NCBI GenBank assembly: GCA_002291955.1
Contig: DBBA01000347.1
Coordinates: forward strand, 573-8,302
Reading direction: 5' to 3'
DNA length: 7,730 nt
Source: Rhodobacteraceae bacterium UBA996
GTDB taxonomy: Bacteria > Pseudomonadota > Alphaproteobacteria > Rhodobacterales > Rhodobacteraceae
Shown here: piece by piece, positions 1-5,885 of the stretch
Layout: each line of letters opens with the position of its first letter
Position numbering within the stretch: position 1 is the stretch's first letter
Translations under genes and position numbers: made by a program
The notes under the pieces: model-generated
Databases searched by the model: none
Told to the model about the DNA's origin: nothing
What the model saw: only the letters and a program-made list of their open reading frames with translations

Positions 1-782
1 GCGGCGACGGCACCGCGCGCGATGTGGCGGGCGCGCTGGCCCCGCATCAGGCGCTGCTGGGCATCCCCTGCGGGGTCAAGATGCACTCCGGCGTCTTCGC
101 CGTGACACCCGATGCCGCGGGTGCCGTGCTGGCCGAGGTTGTCGGGGGCACCGTGACCTGGGACCCAGAGGCCGAGGTGATGGACTTCGACGAGGTGGAA
201 CTGCGCGCGGGCCGCCTTGCGCCGCGGCTCTACGGGCTGGCCCGGGTGCCCGTGGCCGCCGGCCGGATGCAGGCGTCCAAGGGTGGCCCCCGGCAGGACT
301 GGGCGGCGGCCCTGGCAGGCGCGGCCGAGGAAATCGCCCGCGGTCTTGATCCCGCCGCCCTGACCCTGATCGGTCCCGGCACCAGCGCGGGTGCGGTGAT
401 GCGCGCGCTGGGCCACACGCCCACGATCCTGGGCGTGGACGCGCTGCGCAGCGGTCAGGTCGTCGCCCGCGACGCCACCGCCGCCGACCTGATGCGGCTG
501 GCGGGCGACGCCCCCGTGCGGATCGTCCTTGGCGTGACCGGCCAGCAGGGGTTCCTCCTTGGCCGCGGCAACCAGCAGATCGCCGCCCCCCTGATCGCCC
601 GCGCAGGCCGCGACGGGCTGACCGTGCTCGCGTCCGAGGCCAAGCTTGCAGCCCTCGCCCAACCCCGCCTTTGGGTCGATACCGGCGACCCTGCGCTGGA
701 CGCGGCCCTGTCGGGCTTTGTCCGCGTCCGCACCGGCGCGGGCCGCGAGACGATGATGCGCGTGGCCGCGGCGGGGGACTAG
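1..782 (+). CDS. ATP-NAD kinase family protein (COG3199/AcoX-like), 5' end outside window
   Basis: The reading frame is already open at the window edge (codons from base 3) and closes with TAG at 780-782, giving about 259 residues. The first visible residues are GDGTARDV, the second half of the GGDGT nucleotide-binding motif of the NAD kinase/diacylglycerol kinase superfamily. In the COG3199 family this motif lies roughly 100 residues from the N-terminus, so about the first third is missing. The GTG at 24 is internal to the domain and is not the real start. Downstream come the family-like segments GIPCGVKMHSGVFAVTP and LIGPGTSAGAVMRALG. Members are predicted to phosphorylate NAD or a related substrate in the cytoplasm; the exact reaction is poorly established. 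The gene points toward the gcv-like pair, but a 122-nt gap with a hairpin and a candidate operator separates them, so co-transcription is uncertain. The family call is confident; the substrate is not known. Confidence 0.85.
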   Translation, partial: GDGTARDVAGALAPHQALLGIPCGVKMHSGVFAVTPDAAGAVLAEVVGGTVTWDPEAEVMDFDEVELRAGRLAPRLYGLARVPVAAGRMQASKGGPRQDWAAALAGAAEEIARGLDPAALTLIGPGTSAGAVMRALGHTPTILGVDALRSGQVVARDATAADLMRLAGDAPVRIVLGVTGQQGFLLGRGNQQIAAPLIARAGRDGLTVLASEAKLAALAQPRLWVDTGDPALDAALSGFVRVRTGAGRETMMRVAAAGD

Positions 783-806
783 GGGTGTTGGGCAGATGGC
801 CCACCC
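783..806. repeat. Hairpin just after the NAD-kinase-like gene; possible terminator or dispersed palindromic repeat
   Basis: A perfect 5-bp stem, TGGGC (789-793) and GCCCA (799-803), encloses an AGATG loop. GGG (783-785) can extend it by pairing with CCC (804-806) across a 3-nt bulge. It starts directly after the TAG stop. No T-tract follows, so it is not a classical intrinsic terminator. The sequence running into CCCTACG resembles the GGTGGGC...GCCCACCCTACG palindromes often seen between genes in Proteobacteria. That resemblance is from memory and was not searched. Confidence 0.45.
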
Positions 807-840
807 TACGCCACGGCGCCCCCTCACGGCGGTTTCGCTT

Positions 841-863
841 GTGCGCCATGCGAACTTTTGTGC
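841..863 (+). promoter_or_regulatory. Candidate operator, copy 1, upstream of the gcvPA-like gene
   Basis: This 23-nt block matches the block at 7024-7046 at 18 of 23 positions with no gaps. The shared elements in order are GTGCG, CAT, GAAC and TGTGC. Two GTGC units lie 19 nt apart, about two helical turns, as expected for a dimeric regulator contacting one DNA face. TTTCG occurs shortly before it in both copies. The block ends 41 nt before the gcvPA-like start codon, a normal place for control of that gene. No regulator gene is in the window and I cannot assign a regulator family. No convincing -35/-10 pair could be fixed here. Confidence 0.5.
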
Positions 864-904
864 AAGACTTTCGCCCAACCAGAATCATGCTCAGGGAGTG
901 ACCG

Positions 905-1687
905 ATGGCGACCTCGCACCCGTCCCAACGCCACCCGCATCCGCGCCGCGCGCATCCGTGGATGGCGAATTCCGCCCCCGGCGTGCTCGAAGGGATGCTG
1001 GCCGAGATCGGCGCCGCCTCGGTCGCCGAGGTCTTCGAGCAGATCCCAGAAAGCCACTTCCGCAAGGCCCCCCTCGACCTGCCGCCGCAACTGGCCTCCG
1101 AGATGGAGCTGAAACGCGAGCTCGTCACCCGCCTGAAGCGCAACGCGAATTGCGAGGACAACCTGTCCTTCCTCGGCGCGGGCGTCTGGCAGCACCACGT
1201 CCCCGCCATCGTGGACGAGATCGTCGGCCGCACGGAATTCGCGACGAACGTCTGGGGCAGCTACCAGTCCGACCACGGCCGCAACCAGGCCTGGTGGGAG
1301 TTTCAAAGCCAGCTCGGCGCGCTCCTGAACCTCGATGTGGTGCAACTGCCGGTCTATTCCTGGGGCTGCGCCATCGGCCACGCCATCCGCATGGCGGCGC
1401 GCCTGACGTGCCGCGCGAAGGTTCTGGTCCCGGCGCTGAGCGACCCCGAACGCCTCTCGGTCATCCGCACCTACTGCCAGCCCGCGGGCATGGCGGGCGC
1501 GATCGAGGTCGTGCTGGTCGCCGCCGACCCCACCACCGGGCGGCTCGACCTGTCCGACCTGCGGGCCAAACTCGGCCCCGACGTGGCAGCGGTGTATTTC
1601 GAGAACCCCGCCTACCTCGGCACCATCGAAACCGCCGCCGCCGACATCCGCCGTGCCGCCGACACCCTGCGCGAGGTGCTGAAATGA
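905..1687 (+). CDS. gcvPA: Glycine dehydrogenase (decarboxylating) subunit 1-like protein, GcvPA family, apparently lacking the C-terminal domain
   Basis: The 260-residue product matches the N-terminal part of GcvPA, the alpha subunit of two-subunit P-protein. After a His/Pro-rich leader it shows IGAASVAEVFEQIP (about residues 35-48), LSFLGAGVWQHHVP (around 80-95), Y-QSDHGRNQAWWEFQSQ (around 114-132) and FENPAYLGTIET (232-243). GcvPA proteins are normally about 440-450 residues. Here, directly after the ENPAYLGTIET stretch, where the family continues into its VDP, GAD and GGP segments, the protein jumps to ADIRRAADTLREVLK, which resembles the family's extreme C-terminus. About 185 residues are therefore missing, in frame. 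The ATG at 905 is chosen for the AGGGAG ribosome site at 893-898; an internal ATG at 962 is a weaker alternative. The TGA overlaps the next gene's start (ATGA), so the two are translationally coupled. In a normal enzyme this subunit pairs with GcvPB. Without the deleted region this copy may be inactive or only structural. Confidence 0.82.
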   Translation: MATSHPSQRHPHPRRAHPWMANSAPGVLEGMLAEIGAASVAEVFEQIPESHFRKAPLDLPPQLASEMELKRELVTRLKRNANCEDNLSFLGAGVWQHHVPAIVDEIVGRTEFATNVWGSYQSDHGRNQAWWEFQSQLGALLNLDVVQLPVYSWGCAIGHAIRMAARLTCRAKVLVPALSDPERLSVIRTYCQPAGMAGAIEVVLVAADPTTGRLDLSDLRAKLGPDVAAVYFENPAYLGTIETAAADIRRAADTLREVLK

Positions 1688-3255
1688 CCAAGCTGCCGCA
1701 ATTCCACGCCGCCAAGTGGGACGAACCCGTGGTCATGGCGATGGGCCGCCCGGGTGCCCGGGGGCAACTGTTCCCGTCGCCGGAACCTGAAGTGATGGAT
1801 GCCGCAGGCCCCGCCCCGATCCCCGCGGCCATGGTTCGCCGCGATCGCCCCGACCTGCCCGAGATCACCGAGTTCGAGGCGCAGCGCCACTACCTGCACC
1901 TTAGCCAAATGACGCTCGGCATGATGGGGGTCAGCCTGTTCGGCACCTGCACCATGAAGTACAACTCGAAGACCTCGGAATTCGCCACCTGGCGCCCCGA
2001 ACTGGCCGAGGTGCACCCCTACCAGCACCCCGACACCTTGCAGGGCGTGCTGTCGATCATCCACGAATTCGACACCATCCTGCGGTCGCTGTCCGGCATG
2101 GACCAGTTCGTGTTCCAGGCAGGCGGGGGGGCCGATGCCGCCTATACCATGACCGCCGTCGCCCGCGCCTACTGGGCCGACCGCGGCCTGCTCGGCCAGC
2201 GGACCGAGATGGTGACGACCATCCAGGCCCACCCCTGCAACCCCGCGACCGCCGCTGCCGCGGGGTTCCGCGTGATCAACCTGCCGCTCGAGGAAAACGG
2301 CTACCCGTCCCTCGACGCGCTCAAGGCCGCGGTCAGTGACCGCACCGCGCTGATCATGCTCAACAACCCCGATGACATGGGTATCTACAACCCCGAGATC
2401 ACCGAATGGGTGAAGGCGGCCCGCGCCGTCGGCGCGCTGTGCTTCTACGACCACGCGAACTTCAACGGGGTGATGGGCAAGCTGTCGGCGCGGGAACTCG
2501 GCTTCGATGCCTGCATGTTCATGCTGCACAAGACCTTTGGCGCGCCCAAGGCGGGCGGCGGGCCTGCCGTCGGGGCCTATGGCTGCACGGCGGACCTCGC
2601 CCCCTACATGCCTGCGCCCATCGTCACCCGCACGTGCGATGTTTATGCTCTGGATGAGGGTCGACCGAAATCCTGCGGAAAGATCAGGGAATTATGGGGC
2701 AACGTCCCGCAGGTGGTGAAAGCCTGGGCCTGGGCCCGCGCCATGGGCGCCGAGGGGATCCAGACCGCCTCCGACATCTCGGTCGTCGCCAACAACTACA
2801 TGGATCACCGCCTGGGCCAGATCCCCGGGCTCGCGAAATCCAACCCCGGCAACCGGCAACGGCGGATGGAGATGACGCGCTGGTCGCTCGGGCCGTTGCA
2901 CGAGGAAACCGGCATCGGCACCGTCGAATTCGCCAACCGCATGGCCGACTACGGGATCGACCCCTGGTGGATGAGCCATGAACCCTGGATCGTCCCGCAG
3001 CCCTTCACGCCCGAAGCCGGGGAACTCTGGTCCAAGGACGACATCGACCGCTGGATCGACGTCGTCGCCCAGATCGCCAAGGAAGCGCGCGAGACGCCGG
3101 ACCTGGTCAGGACCGCCCCCCACAACCAGCCCATCGCGCAGGTGAAGGGCGCGGTTTTCGACGACCCCGCGCAATGGGCGATGACCTGGCGCGCCTACCT
3201 GCGCAAGCGGGCGGGCGCCGGGGCCGGGGCCGGGGCCGAACGCGGCGCGGCGTGA
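1684..3255 (+). CDS. gcvPB: Glycine dehydrogenase (decarboxylating) subunit 2-like protein, GcvPB family, PLP-dependent
   Basis: This 523-residue protein is full length for GcvPB, the PLP-bearing P-protein subunit that decarboxylates glycine and passes the aminomethyl group to the lipoyl arm of H-protein. Lys283 in LHKTF fits the Schiff-base lysine. FGTCTMKYN near residue 90 and APHNQP (478-483) are family landmarks. Several loops depart from the usual consensus: QAGGGA (145-150) instead of QPAAGA, AHPCNPA (182-188) instead of AHGTNPA, YDHAN (255-259) instead of YDGAN, and GAPKAGGGPA after the lysine instead of STPHGGGGPG. I infer a diverged paralogue, perhaps with another amino-acid substrate. 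The start at 1684 is set by the ATGA overlap with the upstream gene and a GAGG site at 1673-1676. The frame stays open further upstream only by chance. The C-terminus is a low-complexity Ala-Gly run. No gcvT or gcvH is present in the window. Confidence 0.9.
   Translation: MTKLPQFHAAKWDEPVVMAMGRPGARGQLFPSPEPEVMDAAGPAPIPAAMVRRDRPDLPEITEFEAQRHYLHLSQMTLGMMGVSLFGTCTMKYNSKTSEFATWRPELAEVHPYQHPDTLQGVLSIIHEFDTILRSLSGMDQFVFQAGGGADAAYTMTAVARAYWADRGLLGQRTEMVTTIQAHPCNPATAAAAGFRVINLPLEENGYPSLDALKAAVSDRTALIMLNNPDDMGIYNPEITEWVKAARAVGALCFYDHANFNGVMGKLSARELGFDACMFMLHKTFGAPKAGGGPAVGAYGCTADLAPYMPAPIVTRTCDVYALDEGRPKSCGKIRELWGNVPQVVKAWAWARAMGAEGIQTASDISVVANNYMDHRLGQIPGLAKSNPGNRQRRMEMTRWSLGPLHEETGIGTVEFANRMADYGIDPWWMSHEPWIVPQPFTPEAGELWSKDDIDRWIDVVAQIAKEARETPDLVRTAPHNQPIAQVKGAVFDDPAQWAMTWRAYLRKRAGAGAGAGAERGAA
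3213..3237 (+). repeat. GGGGCC hexanucleotide tandem repeat with four G-tracts at the 3' end of the gcvPB-like gene
   Basis: Three exact copies of GGGGCC occupy 3220-3237, preceded by GGG at 3213-3215. Together they give four G-tracts with loops of 4, 2 and 2 nt on the coding strand, which fits the standard G-quadruplex pattern. The unit is 6 nt, so copy-number change would add or remove Gly-Ala pairs without shifting the frame. The repeat ends 18 nt before the last base of the gene. Quadruplex formation is inference. Confidence 0.6.
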
Positions 3256-3266
3256 CCGGCGTTGCC

Positions 3267-4403
3267 TCAGTCCATCAGGGCCGACAGGCCCTTCAGGGGC
3301 AGCACGGGCTTGCGCCCCAGCACCAGGTCCGCCGTGATCCGCGCCGTCATCGGCCCCGCGCTGAACCCCACCCAGGGGAAAAGCGCCAGGAAGAACCCCG
3401 GGCGCCCCGGCGCCTCGCCCAGGATCGGGCGCCAGTCGGGCGTGCCGTTGACCCAGGCCGTCCAGGTGCGGATGGCGCGCGCGGCGGCCGTGGCAGGCAC
3501 GACGCCCGCGGCCATCGCCATGTTGCCGGTGATGTTCGCGGGGATCGGCGCAAGGTCCCCGTTCACCCGCACGCCCGACGCCCAGCCCCCGCCGATCACC
3601 AGCCCGCCGTTCGCCACCTGCTTCAGGGACAGCTTGCCAGCGGCCGAGTACACCAGATGCGGGATCAGGGGCGCCACGGGTTCCGTCACGGTCACCTGCA
3701 GGGGGAACCCGCCGATATCCAGGGCCACGCCCAGCATGGCCGCGACCTTGCCTGCGGCCGCCCCCGCCGCGTTCACCACACGGCCAGCGCGCAGCGGCCC
3801 GGCGCCCGTCTGCAACAGATAGCCGCCCGGCACGCCCTCGATCCCCGTCACGGGCGTATGGCGCAGGATGCGCGCCCCCGCGCGCGTGGCCGCCGCCGCG
3901 ATGGCGGGTGAGGCGCGCAGGGGGTTGGCCTTGCCTTCCCGCGCGCAGAAGCCGCCGCCGATGGCATCCGCCGCCAGATAGGGCGCCACCGCGCGCAATT
4001 CGTTCCCGCCGAGGATCTGCGTCTCGACCCCGGCTTCCGCCTCGATCCGCGCCTTCGCCTTGATCGCGCGCACCTGCGCGTCCGTGCGCGCGACGACCAG
4101 CCCACCGGCCAGCCCGACACCCAGGTCCTCGCCCACGCGATCCGACAGCCCCTGCCACAGGGTCAGGCTTTCCGACAGCATCCGCAGCGCCGGGATGTAC
4201 GCCCGCGCCCACCCCTCGCCATAGGCCACGAACTCGGGATATTGCAGTTGCAGATGGATCGACCCGGCGTTGGCACCCGACGCCTGCGCGCCACGCTCCC
4301 CTGCCTCCAGCAGGATCACATCCGCCCCGTCCTCGGCCAGGTTCCAGGCGCACATCAGCCCGGCAATCCCGCCGCCAATCACGGCCACATCCGCCTTCAT
4401 CAT
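3267..4403 (-). CDS. FAD-dependent oxidoreductase, DAO family (D-amino-acid oxidase/GlpA/HcnC-like)
   Basis: The 378-residue protein opens with a Rossmann FAD site: VAVIGGGIAGL with the GxGxxG glycines at residues 10, 12 and 15, and an acidic residue (Glu33 in LLEAG) for the adenosine ribose. ASGANAGSIH follows, typical of amine- and amino-acid-oxidizing DAO proteins. RVVNAAGAAAG and the C-terminal TPDWRPILGEAPGRPGFFLA, ending in the ARITADLVLG helix, complete the fold. Length is normal for the family. Such enzymes oxidize amines, D-amino acids, sarcosine-like compounds or opines to imines or keto acids; the substrate here is unknown. The start at 4403 is preceded by GGAG 9 nt upstream (complement of 4413-4416); the second Met codon at 4400 is also possible. 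The gene is opposite in strand to both neighbours: 11 nt from the convergent gcvPB-like stop and 29 nt from the divergent aldolase-family start. Confidence 0.88.
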   Translation of the reverse strand: MMKADVAVIGGGIAGLMCAWNLAEDGADVILLEAGERGAQASGANAGSIHLQLQYPEFVAYGEGWARAYIPALRMLSESLTLWQGLSDRVGEDLGVGLAGGLVVARTDAQVRAIKAKARIEAEAGVETQILGGNELRAVAPYLAADAIGGGFCAREGKANPLRASPAIAAAATRAGARILRHTPVTGIEGVPGGYLLQTGAGPLRAGRVVNAAGAAAGKVAAMLGVALDIGGFPLQVTVTEPVAPLIPHLVYSAAGKLSLKQVANGGLVIGGGWASGVRVNGDLAPIPANITGNMAMAAGVVPATAAARAIRTWTAWVNGTPDWRPILGEAPGRPGFFLALFPWVGFSAGPMTARITADLVLGRKPVLPLKGLSALMD

Positions 4404-4432
4404 CCCACGGCACTCCGCGAAAGGACCACGCC
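4404..4432. other. 29-nt divergent gap with back-to-back ribosome binding sites and no room for promoters
   Basis: The gap between the two divergent start codons holds a minus-strand GGAG (complement of 4413-4416) for the FAD oxidoreductase and a plus-strand AAAGGA (4420-4425), 7 nt from the aldolase-family ATG. These two sites fill most of the gap. Any promoter for either gene must lie inside the other gene's coding sequence or farther away. Confidence 0.6.
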
Positions 4433-5386
4433 ATGACCCCGTTCAAGGGCAGCTACACCGTCACCATCACGCCCTTCACCCCCGGCGGCACCGCCATCGA
4501 CTACCCGGCCTGGACGCGCTTCCTCGACTGGCAACTGGCCAGCGGTGTGCCCGGCATCATCACCCTCGGCACCACCGGCGAATTCCTGACGATCACCGAC
4601 GACGAGCGCGGCGAGTTCGTCGAGGCCACCGTCAAGCACATCGCGGGCCGCATCCCGGTGCTGGTGGGGTCGATGAACGCCTACACCCCCAACGCCGTGC
4701 GCTACTCCCGCCAGGCGCAGGACCTGGGCGCCGACGGGTTGATGATCATCCCGCCCTACTACTACACGCCCACCGAGGACGAGATCTTTGCCTACTACCG
4801 CGCGATCTGCGAGGCCGTCTCGATCCCGATCATGCTCTACAACAACCCGTTCACGTCCAACGTGGACATGAGCGCGAAGCTGGTCGGCCGCCTGACCAAG
4901 TCCTTCGAGCAGATCCGCTACATCAAGGAAGCGTCCCAGCGGATCGAGCGCATCCACGCGATCATCGTCGAATCCGACGGCCTGATGAACGTCTGGGCGG
5001 GCCAGCAGGTGCTGGAAAGCTACACGATGGGCGCCAAGGGCTACGTGAACCCCTATGGCAACGACATCCCCCGCGCGTCGGTCAAGTTCGTGGACTGGGC
5101 GGAAGCAGGCCGCTGGGACGACGTCTGGGCCGTCCAGCGCGTGATCCAGAAGTTCGACGCGATCATCACGCGCGGGCACCCCCTGTACGGCCACCAGTGC
5201 TATTCCAAGGCGCTGGCGGCGGCGGGCTACCCCGTGGGCGACGTGCGCGCGCCGATCACCACCTTCGAGAGCCTCGGCGACGAAGGGCGCGAGCGCGTGG
5301 CGCAGATGGTGCCGCTGATGGCGGAACTGGATGCGGTCGTGGACGCGATCGAGGCGCGGGACCGCACGCGGACAGCCGCCGAGTAA
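4433..5386 (+). CDS. Dihydrodipicolinate synthase family protein (class I aldolase/lyase)
   Basis: The 317-residue protein is a TIM barrel of the DHDPS/N-acetylneuraminate lyase superfamily at normal length (about 290-320). Visible landmarks are GTTGE (residues 46-50, carboxylate-binding loop), LYNNP with Tyr136 (catalytic tyrosine position) and YIKEAS with Lys165 (Schiff-base lysine). The superfamily includes DHDPS, pyruvate aldolases, sugar-acid dehydratases and the hydroxyproline-pathway deaminase. The motifs show Schiff-base chemistry on a 2-oxo acid but do not separate these activities. The catabolic setting and lack of lysine-biosynthesis neighbours argue against housekeeping dapA. Translation starts at the ATG with AAAGGA 7 nt upstream. 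The gene is divergent from the FAD oxidoreductase and convergent with the SDR, whose stop lies 2 nt away, so no terminator fits between them. A plausible role is cleaving or deaminating the FAD enzyme's product; this is inference. Confidence 0.88.
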   Translation: MTPFKGSYTVTITPFTPGGTAIDYPAWTRFLDWQLASGVPGIITLGTTGEFLTITDDERGEFVEATVKHIAGRIPVLVGSMNAYTPNAVRYSRQAQDLGADGLMIIPPYYYTPTEDEIFAYYRAICEAVSIPIMLYNNPFTSNVDMSAKLVGRLTKSFEQIRYIKEASQRIERIHAIIVESDGLMNVWAGQQVLESYTMGAKGYVNPYGNDIPRASVKFVDWAEAGRWDDVWAVQRVIQKFDAIITRGHPLYGHQCYSKALAAAGYPVGDVRAPITTFESLGDEGRERVAQMVPLMAELDAVVDAIEARDRTRTAAE

Positions 5387-5388
5387 CC

Positions 5389-5880
5389 TCATCGGATATA
5401 GGCCGCCCCGTTGATGTCGATGGTCGTGCCCGTCAGGTGGCGGGCGCGGCCCTCGGCCAGGAACACCGCCAGCGCGGCGATCTCCTCGGGCGGGACCCAC
5501 TCGCCCATCGGCAACCCCGCGGTGATCGCCGCCACCCCGCCTGTCCGCGCCGCACTCTCCACGCTCATCTGCGTGGCGACAACGCCCGGCGAGATCACAT
5601 AGGCGAGGATCCCGTCCTTCGCATGCGTCCGCGCGACCGTCTTCGTCGCCGCCACGACCTCGGCCCAGAACGCATCGACCGCGCGCGTGTCACCCATGTC
5701 GGCGGCGATCAACTCCGCCCGGTCAGGCGCCCCCGCCACCGCCGCCTCGGCCCCCGCCCGGTCGGTCCCGAAATGCGCCACGACCTGCGCGCCCGCATCC
5801 AGCATCGCCCCGGCAATCGCCGCCCCGATCCCCTTGGACGCGCCCGTCACGACGACCCGCTTGCCCGTCAGCACGCCCAT
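5389..5880 (-). CDS. Short-chain dehydrogenase/reductase (SDR) family protein lacking the catalytic centre; probably a broken gene
   Basis: The 163-residue product begins as a normal classical SDR: VVVTGASKGIG (residues 9-19, NAD(P)-binding TGxxxGxG), HFGTDRAGAEA, and AADMGD with the adenine-contact Asp61. It ends as a normal one too: YVISPGVVATQM, PPEEIAALAVFLA, RARHLTGTTIDINGAAYIR. Between FWAEVVAA (to residue 78) and TKTVARTHAKDGI (from 79) the central region is absent: no NNAG motif, no catalytic Ser, no YxxxK pair. Classical SDRs are about 240-250 residues, so roughly 80-90 codons are missing and the frame is kept. Redox catalysis is not expected from this product. The start is 5 nt after the upstream OYE stop on the same strand, with only a weak ribosome site, so translation probably depends on coupling to that gene. 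Either a real in-frame deletion or an assembly collapse could explain it. Confidence 0.75.
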   Translation of the reverse strand: MGVLTGKRVVVTGASKGIGAAIAGAMLDAGAQVVAHFGTDRAGAEAAVAGAPDRAELIAADMGDTRAVDAFWAEVVAATKTVARTHAKDGILAYVISPGVVATQMSVESAARTGGVAAITAGLPMGEWVPPEEIAALAVFLAEGRARHLTGTTIDINGAAYIR

Positions 5881-5885
5881 CCCCG

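Noticed and set aside
76..1233. Long minus-strand open frame (385 codons) across the NAD-kinase-like and gcvPA-like genes
   Set aside because: The translation is Arg/Pro/Gly-rich low-complexity sequence typical of antisense frames in GC-rich DNA, and it overlaps two recognisable genes.
796..1683. In-frame extension of the gcvPB-like gene 296 codons upstream, suggesting a longer fusion protein
   Set aside because: The extension is Arg/Pro-rich and lies over the gcvPA-like gene in another frame. The ATG at 1684 overlaps the gcvPA stop and begins where family similarity begins.
905..3255. Housekeeping glycine cleavage operon
   Set aside because: No gcvT or gcvH is adjacent, the alpha subunit is incomplete, the beta subunit's conserved loops differ, and the neighbours are catabolic oxidoreductases.
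2692..4446. 584-codon minus-strand frame over the FAD oxidoreductase and the end of gcvPB
   Set aside because: It is in a different frame from the clear FAD protein, with Gly/Arg/Ala-rich composition and no domain signal.
3267..5386. Hydroxyproline degradation pair (D-hydroxyproline oxidase plus Pyr4H2C deaminase)
   Set aside because: A DAO-type oxidase beside a DHDPS-family enzyme fits, but no proline-racemase-type epimerase or ketoglutarate semialdehyde dehydrogenase is visible, and the ene-reductase and P-protein genes do not belong to that pathway. Flanking genes could reopen this.
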